A stretch of DNA of 64,000 nucleotides, from NCBI GenBank assembly GCA_003258795.1, contig QHMH01000005.1:62001-126000 (forward strand). Reading direction: 5' to 3'. This DNA is from Candidatus Melainabacteria bacterium. Its GTDB lineage: Bacteria > Cyanobacteriota > Vampirovibrionia > Gastranaerophilales > Gastranaerophilaceae. Positions 35,414 to 45,138 of the stretch are shown piece by piece. Each line of letters begins with the position of its first letter. The stretch's first letter is position 1. A program made the translations under genes and the position numbers. Under the pieces are notes generated by a model. That model saw only the letters and a list, made by a program, of their open reading frames with translations. It was not told where the DNA came from and ran no database searches.

Positions 35414-36778
35414 TTAATTTAATTTATAGGATTTCATAGCTTTTTTTCTTTTTAAGACACATAGTAGGTTTATTTTATATGCTAAAAATAAAACGACTGC
35501 ACCAGAAAGCCATGCAGCTGGTGTTGCAAAACAAATTCCTATATATCCAAATGCATCTGCAAGCCAAAATGCACATAACGCTCTCATTATCAATTCAGCC
35601 AATCCTGATAAGAGAGGTGTAATAACTTGTCCCATTCCTTGTAGAATATTTCTGTATATCAAAAGTAGCCCTAAAAAAACAAAGAAAAACATTACAATAT
35701 GTAGGTATGTGACAGCGAGATTTACAATATTTTCATCAGGATTTGTCATAAAGATTGAGGTTAAATTTTTTGAGAAGAGTGACAGAACAATGAATGAAAA
35801 TGTTGAAACGGTTATTAAAATCGTTATAGCAGATTTTTCGCCTTGTTTTATTCGTATCATTTTCCCTGCACCAAAATTTTGAGCGGTATATGTAGCCATA
35901 GTTACACCTAAAGCGACGTATATTAGTGTAAATAACTGTTCAATTCTTATAGCAGTTGTGTAAGCAGCAACGGCAGATGAGCCAAGTTCGTTTAATACAT
36001 ATTGAACGGCAATTATACCCAAGGTTAGAACGGACATTTGAAATCCCATTGGAATACCTATTCTTAAGTGTTCGTATAAAAAATCCCAATCAACTTTCCA
36101 ATCCTCTTTTTTGACCCTTAAAATCGGAAATTTGTAAAACATAAATGATATGCAAAGTATTGATGCAATTATCTGAGCTGTTACAGTAGCCCAGCCGGCA
36201 CCGGATATTCCCATTTTGAATTTCGCTACAAAAAGATAGGCTAATATTATGTTCAAAATTGATGAAAATATAAGAAAATACAGAGGAGTTTTGCTATCTC
36301 CCAAAGCTCTTATAACGTTTGATGACAAGTTATAAAAGACTGTTGCGAATATCCCTATAAACATTATAAATAGATATTCGTTAGCCATATATATTATATC
36401 TTGAGGAGTTCTTAAAATTTCAAGCATCTTATATGTAAAAGGTGCTGAAAGTAATGTCATTATTGACATTAAGACAAATGATAAGATTATTGATGCACAC
36501 AAAGATTTTCTTACTCCATCGTAATTTCTTGCCCCAAATTTTTGCGCAGTTACAACTGTAAAACCTTGAGTTGAAGCAAAAATAAAGCTTATAACAAAGA
36601 ATATCAACGATGTCGTACATCCAACAGCGGCAAGTGCTTTTATTCCCAAAAATCTTCCAACGATAATTGCATCTGCGAGGTTGTACATTTGTTGAAATAA
36701 ATTGCCCAAAAAAACGGGCAACATAAAAGATATTATTAACCACAAAGGTTTTCCGCTTGTAAGTTCTTTTGTTGCCAT
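35414..36778 (-). CDS. MATE-family multidrug/cation efflux transporter
   Basis: Twelve-helix inner-membrane antiporter of 454 aa using Na+ or H+ to export organic cations or metabolites. It begins MATKELTSGKPLWLIISFMLP, then GNLFQQMYNLADAIIVGRFLG and ALAAVGCTTS, the standard MATE opening. The internal repeat is visible in the second half (GIPMGFQMSVLTLGIIAVQYVLN, SSAVAAYTTAIRIEQL). The start at 36778 fits the family; an in-frame GTG at 36808 lies only 4 nt after the photolyase stop. Probably in one transcript with the photolyase upstream. Confidence 0.93.
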   Translation of the reverse strand: MATKELTSGKPLWLIISFMLPVFLGNLFQQMYNLADAIIVGRFLGIKALAAVGCTTSLIFFVISFIFASTQGFTVVTAQKFGARNYDGVRKSLCASIILSFVLMSIMTLLSAPFTYKMLEILRTPQDIIYMANEYLFIMFIGIFATVFYNLSSNVIRALGDSKTPLYFLIFSSILNIILAYLFVAKFKMGISGAGWATVTAQIIASILCISFMFYKFPILRVKKEDWKVDWDFLYEHLRIGIPMGFQMSVLTLGIIAVQYVLNELGSSAVAAYTTAIRIEQLFTLIYVALGVTMATYTAQNFGAGKMIRIKQGEKSAITILITVSTFSFIVLSLFSKNLTSIFMTNPDENIVNLAVTYLHIVMFFFVFLGLLLIYRNILQGMGQVITPLLSGLAELIMRALCAFWLADAFGYIGICFATPAAWLSGAVVLFLAYKINLLCVLKRKKAMKSYKLN

Positions 36779-36811
36779 AGTTTTATCTCTATTTCTATAT
36801 TTTAGCACAAA

Positions 36812-38038
36812 TTATTTATTATATTTTTTTATGTAATCTTTAATAAACTTCTTTTTACTAATTGTTGTCATTCTTCTGATTTTACCTGTTACAAAAAAGT
36901 CCATAAAAGCTCTATCATGAAGTCCTCCTATGGACCAAAGAATACCAACATATCCGTTAGGGGATGGAGCATCAAAAGCATAATAATCATTAAATTTTAT
37001 TGCTATTTTAATTGCAGATTTATAATCATTACTCCATTCTAAAATTTTTTTTGCCCAATACATTCTTAAATAACTATGAATTACACCTTCTTTTTTAAGT
37101 TGATTTTGTGTTGCATTCCACAATTCATCGTGAGTTTGTGCACTATTTAGTGAACTAATATCGTAGATATAAGGTTTTATGTCGTTTTTATGTGCTATAA
37201 GGCTATTTTTTGCCCATAAAGGAATATCAAATTTGTAATTATTACTATAAAGACAGAAATTATCTGCAAGTTCTTTTCTGATAAGGAGTTCTTCCAAAAA
37301 GCTTTCTTTATTTTCGATTGAAGACTTTGATTTTAAAATTTCAATTGCTACTCTTTGAGATGAGATAAAACCCAAATTTAGGTATTTTGATAGTCCTGAT
37401 AAAACATCTATTGTTGGGTTATTTTTGTATTCTGCATAGTATTCAAGCTTATTTAATATAAAATCTTTTAATATTGCATCTGCCTCATTTTCGTAGGTAA
37501 TTTTGTTGTTATATTCTCTAAAAAAAGGGTACACGCTTTTATAAAATTTTCTTCTAAATGTTGCAGCATTATATTCTTTTTTATAAGAAATGTATCTTGC
37601 TGGTACGAGGTTGTGACTATCGATTTCTAAAGTTTTAAAATCAATTTTTGTTTTATTTATTGGGTTAAAATCTGTAATTATCAAAGCAGGATTTAGACTT
37701 TTTATGTATTCATTTAAGTTTCCGCTAAATATCTCAAAATCAAACCCATTTTTTTTAAAGACATTTGCTTCATAGTTAATTTGTTTATCGATAAAGTCCT
37801 GTTTGAGTTGATATTCATAATTTATTTTAGGGTGAATTATTTTTAGATTTTTCGAATATTCTTCTGATTTTTGTATTGCAAATTGAAGTGCAAAATTATC
37901 TTTTGCTCTAATATCTCTGGTACATAGATAGATTACTAAACCTTTTTTGTTAGGAATTTCATTAAAAACTCTATAATGATTTACAACGCTTTCTATTTGA
38001 AAATCTTTTGGGATATATTCTAATAATTTATTTTTCAT
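36812..38038 (-). CDS. phr: Class II CPD photolyase
   Basis: FAD-dependent enzyme that uses light to split UV-induced cyclobutane pyrimidine dimers. The 408-aa protein has the N-terminal alpha/beta domain (LVIYLCTRDIRAKDNFALQFA) and the FAD-binding C-terminal region with class II features. These are ELLIRKELADNFCLY, TQNQLKKEGVIHSYLRMYWAKKILEW, and PNGYVGILWSIGGLHDRAF near the end. The start at 38038 is the family start; the frame extends to 38200 through the preceding terminator and is not likely coding there. A light-driven repair enzyme is unexpected in a presumed gut organism. Confidence 0.9.
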   Translation of the reverse strand: MKNKLLEYIPKDFQIESVVNHYRVFNEIPNKKGLVIYLCTRDIRAKDNFALQFAIQKSEEYSKNLKIIHPKINYEYQLKQDFIDKQINYEANVFKKNGFDFEIFSGNLNEYIKSLNPALIITDFNPINKTKIDFKTLEIDSHNLVPARYISYKKEYNAATFRRKFYKSVYPFFREYNNKITYENEADAILKDFILNKLEYYAEYKNNPTIDVLSGLSKYLNLGFISSQRVAIEILKSKSSIENKESFLEELLIRKELADNFCLYSNNYKFDIPLWAKNSLIAHKNDIKPYIYDISSLNSAQTHDELWNATQNQLKKEGVIHSYLRMYWAKKILEWSNDYKSAIKIAIKFNDYYAFDAPSPNGYVGILWSIGGLHDRAFMDFFVTGKIRRMTTISKKKFIKDYIKKYNK

Positions 38039-38087
38039 TGTTAGTAGAATAATATTAAAATTTATTTTAATTATTATCCCAATGGCT

Positions 38088-38119
38088 AAAAAATAGGGTG
38101 TATCTTTTGGATACACCCT
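38088..38119 (-). terminator. Terminator after glgA
   Basis: A 10-bp stem (38095-38104 with 38110-38119) with a TTTTG loop and a six-T run on the minus strand. Confidence 0.88.
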
Positions 38120-38141
38120 TAATGTTATAAAATTAAAAAAT

Positions 38142-39596
38142 TTAATTTTGGTTGTTATGTGAGCAAAGTTCTCTGTACATATCCATATATTTAGCTGCAC
38201 TAACTTTCCAACTGTAATCGTAGCTCATTGCAGATTTCATAAGCTTTTTCCATTCATCTTTTTGGTGATAGATATTTATTGCGTATCTAACGCCATTCAT
38301 CATATTTTCTGCATCGTAATCCCAGAATTTAAAACCATTTGCATTTTCAAGAGGATATCCAACTACAGTATCTTCAAGTCCACCAGTAACTCTCACAATA
38401 GGTAATGTACCATAACGCATAGCAATCAACTGACTCAAACCGCATGGTTCAAATTTGCTTGGCATCAAGAACATATCTGCACCTGCATAGATTTGGTTTG
38501 CAAGTTCTGGTGAAAATCTTGTATATGCTCTAATATTTTTAGTGCTTCTTGACAACTTATCGAAGTGATCTTCAAGCCACATATCACCAGTTCCCAATAT
38601 CAACAAATCTGCATCCATTGATTTTAATTGGTCATCCAATCCCCAGAAGAGTTCAAAACCTTTTTGAGGCGACATTCTTGATACCATACCAATTAAAGGT
38701 CTATCTTCATTGTATTCCATTGCAAACTTTTCGTATAAGAATTTTTTACATTCCTTTTTGCCTTTTAGGTTTCTCTTGCTAAAGTTTTTCACAATAAGCT
38801 TATCTTTTTCAGGATTGAATTCATCTGTATCTATACCGTTAACAATACCTACCAATTTGTAAGAATTATCTCTTAAAGTACAATCGATGTTTTCTCCGCC
38901 CAAAGGTGTTTGAATTTCTTTAGCATAGTTTGGAGAAACAGTAACAACTTTATCAGCATAGTTTATACCGCCTCTCATCCAGTTTACTCTACCAAAATAT
39001 TCAACTCCCCAAGAGAACATAACTTCATGTTTTGGTATTCCTGCAAAATCAAGTATATCATCATAGAACATTCCTTGGTGTGCAAGGTTGTGTATTGAAT
39101 ATACGCATTTTGTATTCTTGAAAAATTCATCATCTCTGTATGATGTTTTTAAATAAACTGGAAGCATAGCAGTGTGCCAATCATTTGCGTGAATAATGTC
39201 AGGCTTGAAGTTTAAAAGTCTTGCATATTCAAGAACAGCTTTAGAAAATGCTATAAATCTTTCGTGGTTATATCTTTCATCTATGTTGAAAGGATATACG
39301 CTATCAAAACATCCAAAATATTTTGGATTTTCAACAAAAAATACGTTTATGTTTGTATCAGGCAATTTTGCTTTATGGAGTTCAAAAATATTTTCACTCC
39401 AGCCAAATTTAAGTTTCAATTTTGAATTATCAATATGTTTAATTCCATATTTTTCTCTATCTATACACCCATGAAGTGGTGTAAATATAGCAATTTCAGC
39501 TTTTTTTAAATGCTTTGGCAAACTTCCAACTACATCTGCAAGTCCACCAACTTTTGAAAACGGTTTAACTTCCGCTGACGCAAATAATATTCTCAT
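38142..39596 (-). CDS. glgA: Glycogen synthase (ADP-glucose type)
   Basis: GT5 glycosyltransferase elongating alpha-1,4-glucan from ADP-glucose. The 484-aa protein has the KxGGL motif at the N-terminus (EVKPFSKVGGLADVVGSLPKHL), HANDWHTAMLPVYL, YSIHNLAHQGMF, GIVNGIDTDEFNPEKD, VSRMSPQKGFEL and the C-terminal MLMPSKFEPCGLSQLIAMRYGTLPIVRVTGGLEDTV. AAGGAG lies 8 nt upstream of the ATG. No glgB, glgC or glgP adjoins. It implies glycogen storage, common to cyanobacterial relatives. Confidence 0.97.
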   Translation of the reverse strand: MRILFASAEVKPFSKVGGLADVVGSLPKHLKKAEIAIFTPLHGCIDREKYGIKHIDNSKLKLKFGWSENIFELHKAKLPDTNINVFFVENPKYFGCFDSVYPFNIDERYNHERFIAFSKAVLEYARLLNFKPDIIHANDWHTAMLPVYLKTSYRDDEFFKNTKCVYSIHNLAHQGMFYDDILDFAGIPKHEVMFSWGVEYFGRVNWMRGGINYADKVVTVSPNYAKEIQTPLGGENIDCTLRDNSYKLVGIVNGIDTDEFNPEKDKLIVKNFSKRNLKGKKECKKFLYEKFAMEYNEDRPLIGMVSRMSPQKGFELFWGLDDQLKSMDADLLILGTGDMWLEDHFDKLSRSTKNIRAYTRFSPELANQIYAGADMFLMPSKFEPCGLSQLIAMRYGTLPIVRVTGGLEDTVVGYPLENANGFKFWDYDAENMMNGVRYAINIYHQKDEWKKLMKSAMSYDYSWKVSAAKYMDMYRELCSHNNQN

Positions 39597-39639
39597 TTTA
39601 TTTTCTCCTTTTTCGAAATTATTATATTATAAAAAAGTT

Positions 39640-42600
39640 TTAACTTAAAAATTCTTTTTTATGTTCTTGTTTTTCTTCTTTAACCTGATTTTTGAGGTTT
39701 TCTTTGTTTTCTTCGATTTCTTCCATTTCTTTGACGATTTTTGATTTTTCTTCTTTTTTCTTGTTTTCTCCCTTTAGTAGGTTGAATTTTTCTTCTTTTT
39801 CCTCTTTTTTATCTTCTTTTCCGACTGGAAGATTCATATCTGCAATAGTTTTAATATCGTCAAACATAGAAGATTTTTTCTCTTCAACTTTAATATTTGG
39901 AATATTTTTAAAGTCGATTTTTTCTTCTTCAGGTTTTTTAGCTTCTTCAAATTGAGTGTTATTAAGTTTTTCCATATCCTTAAGTAGAGTATCATCAGAT
40001 TTGATACGACGTTGACCTTTACGTCTTCCGCCTGTATCCTCTTGTTTTTGACGTCTATCTTTAATTCTTCTTTCTTCAACTTGTAAATCTACACCTTCAA
40101 GTCCAAATTCAACTTCATCTTTTTGTTTTACAAATACTGCACTTTGCATACACGCAAAAGCTTTGTTGTCATCACCAAGTTCAATGTAAATTCCAGATGT
40201 TAAAACTCTAAATAAGTAGAACAAATAATCTCCGACGTTGTTATCCTGTTCTATTTGAGAAACGGTGTTATTTGCTAAACTCAAAGCCATATCTGAATTT
40301 TCGGTTTCATAATAGTACATTGAAAGCAAGTAACAAGCCAAATATCCAACTAATCTATAACCGTTAATTTGACTCATTTCGAGAACGCTATAATATATAC
40401 TTTTTGCTTTTTCTATTCCACCGAGTTTGAAATATGCATATCCAATAAGCAAGTCGCATAATATTTCAAGTTGAGTAAAGTTGTTTATATTTGAACAAAT
40501 TTTTGCTTCGTAAATGTCGTTTGCAAACTTGTTGTAATCCTCTTTATCAATTGTAAATCCACGAAGTCCAGCTTTTATTATCTTCAAAAATCCTTCATCA
40601 GAATTTTTTTGTTTCAAGTCAATTTCGATAGGTTTTCCTAAAAGTACTTGCTTTATTGGAAGAATGTAGTCAAGATGTTTTGGTAGTGTTGAGAAAATTT
40701 GTTTTAATTTATCGATAACAAGTTGAATATTGTCGTCGTTTCGCAAAAGAAAAGCTTTTGCAATAAGTACGAATGTCATTGAATTTAGAAACATCATCTT
40801 AAATTCATCTTTTGACATAGTGCTTGAAAGATTTATCATCGAAAAATTCGTTGAATTTATATTATTTAAAAGCTCATAGCCTGTTTCTTCGCATTCTCTC
40901 ATTCTGCCTATTGCAAATAGAGTTTCCACTCTAATTAGCATAATTATTACGAGATAAGGGCTGAAATTTTGGTTATTTGGATTTAGAGATTTACCCTGTA
41001 ACCTTGCCAACAATTTGTTTAAAAGTTCAAATGTATAATTGTAATTTCCGCATGTCATTGAAATTTTTAGCATTTTTAAACTGAATTTAATAATTTTTTC
41101 AGTATCATCGGTTTTTTCAAGATTGTTTAATATTTGTTTTGAAATGTTATAAATCTTATTTGGAGTGTATTTATTAAGCATTTTTGAAATGTTTTCATAA
41201 ATTTCAGTTCTATATTTTTCAAGAATTTGCTCTCTGTCTGGGCTTTTATCGGCAAGTTTTAAAAGTCTAACGACACAGTTTAGGTAAGCACTAAATTCCC
41301 CCAAAGATGCATTTATTTTCGAAAGATTTTCAAGAGTTTTAATTTCTGATGATACATCTCCAACAAGATTGTATAGTGAAATTTCTTCAGGCATTTTTTT
41401 AACAGCAATTTTGCCCAAAATGTCCATTGCAATTTCTTTTCTTGAGTCTTCGCTTAAAACTAAATCAAAAGCTTTTCTTATTGTGTCATAATTTTTTATT
41501 CTGATACTTCCGTTTAAAACATTGATAAAATCTGCATCTTGCAAATATTTTAAACCATCTTTGGCTTCAGGAATTTCTAAAAGTTTAACGGTTTTCAAAT
41601 CATTCATTGGCGACATCATAATGAGGTAAGAGAATAATTTGAATGTATTCTTGTTGCTCATTAAGAATTGCAATCTTTTTTCAATCAAATATTCTAACGT
41701 ACTTGGAATTACAACAGAATTACTGCTGATAAGTGTAAGTTCCCCATCATCAGTTATGATACCTTTTTCTTTCAGATATTCAATTGCATTGTTGAAAAAT
41801 ATTAAACTACCCTTCATTCCATGCAATATTGCTTGGAAATAGTAGGTTTCCGTGAAAGATTTAAACCTTTTAGGCTCAAATTCAACGAGTTTTTTTATTG
41901 ATAATGGTTTTAACCGAATTTCGCTATATCTTTCATCTTGAAGTAAGAAGTGAGATGTCTTGTGTACTGAAAAATCCGTATCAGATGAAAGAATAAATGT
42001 TACATTTGGAAGTTTATCTTTCCAAAGCAGTTGAAGTATTTCGTATGATGACTCGTCAATTTTTTCAAAATCATTTATGTAAATTAAAATTTTATCCTGA
42101 ATTTTAAGATGATCATAAAGTGCTTTGTAAACAAAAAGTCGTGTTTCATCATAGTTTGATACATTTGCCTCTGTAAGATTTATAATTGCGTTTAACACCC
42201 CTGACTTGTCAGCTTGAGATACGATTGACATGTTATTTGTGCTTGAAAGTTTCGTCATTCTTGTTAGGTTATTTAAAACGTAAAGAAGCTCTGAAAAAAA
42301 TCCATAAGGCTTGTATTTCATCTCTGAAGAGCAGGTTATTTGATACATCTTTTTGAAATTATTTTTTAGTTGTTTAAAGATTAAATCAGATTCCGGTTTG
42401 TATAATCTAACACTTTTTATTGAGAATATTCTTTTTTTACTGTTTTTAATTTCATCTGCTATTAGCTTGCCAACTTCATAAGCATTTGAGGTATGAAAAG
42501 AACATTTCATATCATCAAATGAGATTATATCCTTGTTGTAGAGCCTATTTTCTTTTTCTTCATCGTCGTCAATTAAAACTTCTTTAATAGCTTCAATTTG

Positions 42601-43437
42601 TTTCAAATCAAGAGGTTGAGCTTCTTCTTCTTTAGGTGGTTCAACTTTCATATGTTTTTTTAGTTTAAGTTCAAAGAAGGTAACCATTTCGCCGTTAATG
42701 TAGCTTGAACTCAAAGATTCCAAAGAGAAATTATCAGAAATTTCTTGGTAAATGTGGGCATCTGTAATAACTTGCATGTAGTTTAGATATCTAAATTCTT
42801 TGCCATAATCAGCAACAAGTTTAATATCAAAGCCCGATTGATATTTGTTTCTTGGAGTTTTTACAGAACGTTTTAAAACAGCGATTTTACAATCAAGATA
42901 ATTGCCCTTTGTTTTTGAAAGTTTAAAATTTAAATTTATAATTTTTTTGCCCAATTCTATTGCAAAGTTTATGGCTTCAAGTGCAGATTCTGCAAAGCTA
43001 TCAGCTTTATTAAAACGAATTACATAAGTTCCATCTATAATTTCTCTTTTAACCTCTAAAAGCGAGCAATAGTCAGTAATTAAATTATCGAGATTGGTAA
43101 CAAATTTTTCTATAAGTTTTTTTGACCCGATAATTTCTTTGATGTCTTCTAAGTTCGGAAAATCTAAAGTTACGCATGCAAAATCATCAATGTTTGCACA
43201 ATTTCTTTGAACACTTTCGTAGGTGTCAAAACCACATTTTGAACATTTTCCTTTGACTGTTGGAGTTATCGTTCCACATTTTGAGCACTTGGAAAGAATC
43301 ACAAAACCACACTTCGTACAAATTGGACCATCATTTGTGTTATTACATTGTGGACAAACTAATTTAAGTAATTTTTTGCAATATGGACATGTCTTTGCAT
43401 TATCTGGCACATCTTTTTTACATTTCGGGCATTTCAT
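39640..43437 (-). CDS. Zinc-ribbon, degenerate cyclase, degenerate NTPase and TPR protein
   Basis: This 1265-aa protein starts with three zinc ribbons (12 cysteines in CxxC pairs within the first 70 residues). Next comes a region resembling a class III nucleotide cyclase (about 80-280: FACVTLDFPNLEDIKEIIG, IDGTYVIRFNKADSFAESALEAINFAIELG). Then an AAA-like NTPase follows (about 300-520), whose Walker A is missing (IFSIKSVRLYKPESDLIF) though a Walker B-like ILIYINDFEKIDESSYEIL remains. A long helical TPR-like region (about 700-1100) and a Lys/Glu-rich tail with RRQ/GGRRKGQRR clusters finish it. The order matches soluble adenylyl cyclase-type signalling ATPases, but the catalytic sites look dead. 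It is divergent from the stator operon with only 92 nt between the start codons. Confidence 0.7.
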   Translation of the reverse strand: MKCPKCKKDVPDNAKTCPYCKKLLKLVCPQCNNTNDGPICTKCGFVILSKCSKCGTITPTVKGKCSKCGFDTYESVQRNCANIDDFACVTLDFPNLEDIKEIIGSKKLIEKFVTNLDNLITDYCSLLEVKREIIDGTYVIRFNKADSFAESALEAINFAIELGKKIINLNFKLSKTKGNYLDCKIAVLKRSVKTPRNKYQSGFDIKLVADYGKEFRYLNYMQVITDAHIYQEISDNFSLESLSSSYINGEMVTFFELKLKKHMKVEPPKEEEAQPLDLKQIEAIKEVLIDDDEEKENRLYNKDIISFDDMKCSFHTSNAYEVGKLIADEIKNSKKRIFSIKSVRLYKPESDLIFKQLKNNFKKMYQITCSSEMKYKPYGFFSELLYVLNNLTRMTKLSSTNNMSIVSQADKSGVLNAIINLTEANVSNYDETRLFVYKALYDHLKIQDKILIYINDFEKIDESSYEILQLLWKDKLPNVTFILSSDTDFSVHKTSHFLLQDERYSEIRLKPLSIKKLVEFEPKRFKSFTETYYFQAILHGMKGSLIFFNNAIEYLKEKGIITDDGELTLISSNSVVIPSTLEYLIEKRLQFLMSNKNTFKLFSYLIMMSPMNDLKTVKLLEIPEAKDGLKYLQDADFINVLNGSIRIKNYDTIRKAFDLVLSEDSRKEIAMDILGKIAVKKMPEEISLYNLVGDVSSEIKTLENLSKINASLGEFSAYLNCVVRLLKLADKSPDREQILEKYRTEIYENISKMLNKYTPNKIYNISKQILNNLEKTDDTEKIIKFSLKMLKISMTCGNYNYTFELLNKLLARLQGKSLNPNNQNFSPYLVIIMLIRVETLFAIGRMRECEETGYELLNNINSTNFSMINLSSTMSKDEFKMMFLNSMTFVLIAKAFLLRNDDNIQLVIDKLKQIFSTLPKHLDYILPIKQVLLGKPIEIDLKQKNSDEGFLKIIKAGLRGFTIDKEDYNKFANDIYEAKICSNINNFTQLEILCDLLIGYAYFKLGGIEKAKSIYYSVLEMSQINGYRLVGYLACYLLSMYYYETENSDMALSLANNTVSQIEQDNNVGDYLFYLFRVLTSGIYIELGDDNKAFACMQSAVFVKQKDEVEFGLEGVDLQVEERRIKDRRQKQEDTGGRRKGQRRIKSDDTLLKDMEKLNNTQFEEAKKPEEEKIDFKNIPNIKVEEKKSSMFDDIKTIADMNLPVGKEDKKEEKEEKFNLLKGENKKKEEKSKIVKEMEEIEENKENLKNQVKEEKQEHKKEFLS

Positions 43438-43477
43438 AAGTGAAATTTTATCCCATTACCCCTCAAAAATCAATATA

Positions 43478-43506
43478 TTGAATTGTAATTATATTCGTAG
43501 TATGTT
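43478..43506 (+). promoter_or_regulatory. Candidate promoter of the stator-like operon
   Basis: TTGAAT (43478-43483), a 17-nt spacer and TATGTT (43501-43506). A minus-strand TATAAT (43488-43493) overlaps the spacer, so the divergent promoters may compete. Confidence 0.45.
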
Positions 43507-43529
43507 ATCAAATGGAAGGAAACAAATTT

Positions 43530-44432
43530 ATGCATCTTTTACTTGATCCAGGGATTTTAATCGTTATCGCTACATTTGTAGGTATTACAACCTATGTTGT
43601 TAGAAAATATAAAAGAATAAATTATGAGCTTGTTAATCTTGTAGCTTATTTGGAAAAGTTCAAAAAAACAGATTTAAGCTTTCGTTTTAAAGAATTTGAC
43701 GATGGGATGATGTCAAATCCTTATGTAAAAAACATTTGGGAAGATTTTAAAAATACCTTGATGTTTTCAGAAACGATGTCTGTTAAAGGAAGTGAAGATG
43801 AATTAAAATTTGAAAAGCTTTCAAATTCTGTAAATAACATACAGTGCACGGTAGAACCATCATTCTATTTTAATGAGGATACTCTCGTAACATCAAGACT
43901 GAATTATAAAATGGTTATGATTGCGCCAACTATATTGACAGGTCTTGGTCCATTGTTCACATTTATGCACATTGGGCAAGCTTTTTCAAAGGTAGACTTT
44001 ACATCACAAGAAAATACTGTAAGTTCAGTTGGGGGCTTGATGTCAAGCATGCAAGCTGCGGCAATGGTTTCTGTATTGGCCGTTGGTGCCTCTCTTATAT
44101 TTTTATTTGTAGAAAAATATTTGTATGCAATGCTTTGCAAAAAGCCATTGTCAAGAACCGAAGAGTTAATGAGTCGATTGTTTGATAGCATCTCTTCTGA
44201 AAAGTTTTTGATTGAGCTTTTGAGGGAAAATAAAAAACAAAACAGCTTATCAACAACATTATTGAAGAAAATTCCAGTACATTTTTCAGATGCACTTGAA
44301 AAATCAATTTCATCTTCGTTGTTGCCATATATGGAAAACATTCTTTATAGTTTAAACAAGATTTTAGAAAAAACAGAGCAAACGGCTATGAATTCACGTA
44401 AAGGTTCTGATTCAATAGACGATTTATTTTAA
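43530..44432 (+). CDS. MotA/TolQ/ExbB-family channel protein, ZorA-like
   Basis: The 300-aa protein is predicted to be the ion-channel subunit of a stator complex. One membrane helix lies at residues 6-24 (GILIVIATFVGITTYVV), then a cytoplasmic section, then the two-helix hallmark of the superfamily: IAPTILTGLGPLFTFMHIGQAF (about 132-152) and SVGGLMSSMQAAAMVSVLAVGASLIFLFVEK (about 166-196). This pattern is closer to ZorA of the Zorya anti-phage system than to flagellar MotA. A soluble C-terminal part of about 100 residues follows, shorter than the long tail of typical ZorA. The start at 43530 has GGAAGGA 9 nt upstream; an ATG at 43512 lacks a site. The ZorB-like gene follows after 10 nt. Confidence 0.78.
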   Translation: MHLLLDPGILIVIATFVGITTYVVRKYKRINYELVNLVAYLEKFKKTDLSFRFKEFDDGMMSNPYVKNIWEDFKNTLMFSETMSVKGSEDELKFEKLSNSVNNIQCTVEPSFYFNEDTLVTSRLNYKMVMIAPTILTGLGPLFTFMHIGQAFSKVDFTSQENTVSSVGGLMSSMQAAAMVSVLAVGASLIFLFVEKYLYAMLCKKPLSRTEELMSRLFDSISSEKFLIELLRENKKQNSLSTTLLKKIPVHFSDALEKSISSSLLPYMENILYSLNKILEKTEQTAMNSRKGSDSIDDLF

Positions 44433-44442
44433 AAGGTGAAAA

Positions 44443-45138
44443 ATGTTAAAACGTTATACAAGAAAACCAGATGAAGTCGACGGAAACGTATTTTGGACAA
44501 CGATGTCCGATATGTTTTTGGGACTTATGATGGTTTTTATGACGTTGTTTATTTTTGCGATGACAGGATATAGTCAGTTAAGAGTACAGGCTCAAAAAAT
44601 TCAAAGCGAGGTTGCTCAAGAGTTATCACAAGAATTAAAAAAACAAAATATAGATGCTGACGTTGACTTAATGACAGGTCATGTAAAGATAGCTGATTTA
44701 AATTTGTTTGCAGTTGGAAGCTATGAGTTGACACCAAGTGGAAAAGCTTATTTAGATAAACTTATTCCGACATATTTTAGAGTTATGTTTTCAAAACCTG
44801 CATTTGCAAATAGGATATTAAATGTTCTTGTGCAAGGTCATTCAGATTCACAAACATTTAGAGGCGTTAACACTCGAGAAGAACAATTTATCAAAAACCT
44901 TGATTTGAGTACAAAGCGTGCTATTGCAGTTGAATCATATATTTTTAAGACAAAATATGATAAAAAATATACAAACAAATTGATGAAAATACTTGTTGCA
45001 GAAGGTAAAAGCAATTCAGAACCTATTATAGTTAATGGCAAAGAAAATTATGCAAAAAGTAGAAGAGTAGAGTTAAGACTTATGTTGAGAGATCCTGAAA
45101 TACAAGACTTCTTAATAAAAGAATTGGGGGTTAAATAA
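44443..45138 (+). CDS. MotB/OmpA-family protein, ZorB-like
   Basis: The 231-aa protein is the expected partner of the channel subunit. A short basic cytoplasmic N-terminus is followed by one membrane helix (about residues 21-42) carrying the conserved ion-binding aspartate (FWTTMSDMFLGLMMVFMTLF, Asp23). A short coiled segment comes next, then an OmpA-like peptidoglycan-binding domain (about 85-215) with VGSYELTPSGKAYLDKL, VLVQGHSDSQ, NLDLSTKRAIAVESYIF and AKSRRVELRL. This is the MotB/ZorB arrangement: a wall-anchored rod and a channel plug. The stop overlaps the next start (TAATG), so the third gene is translationally coupled. Confidence 0.82.
   Translation: MLKRYTRKPDEVDGNVFWTTMSDMFLGLMMVFMTLFIFAMTGYSQLRVQAQKIQSEVAQELSQELKKQNIDADVDLMTGHVKIADLNLFAVGSYELTPSGKAYLDKLIPTYFRVMFSKPAFANRILNVLVQGHSDSQTFRGVNTREEQFIKNLDLSTKRAIAVESYIFKTKYDKKYTNKLMKILVAEGKSNSEPIIVNGKENYAKSRRVELRLMLRDPEIQDFLIKELGVK

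Noticed and set aside
38039..38200. N-terminal extension of the photolyase
   Set aside because: It would be translated through the glgA terminator hairpin and is hydrophobic and unlike class II photolyases.
43904..44341. A 145-aa minus-strand frame opposite the ZorA-like gene
   Set aside because: Antisense to a gene with clear membrane motifs; no promoter or ribosome site; low-complexity composition.
43530..45138. Flagellar stator motA-motB
   Set aside because: No flagellar genes are present and the membrane motifs resemble ZorA/ZorB more than MotA/MotB. A family search could still revise this.
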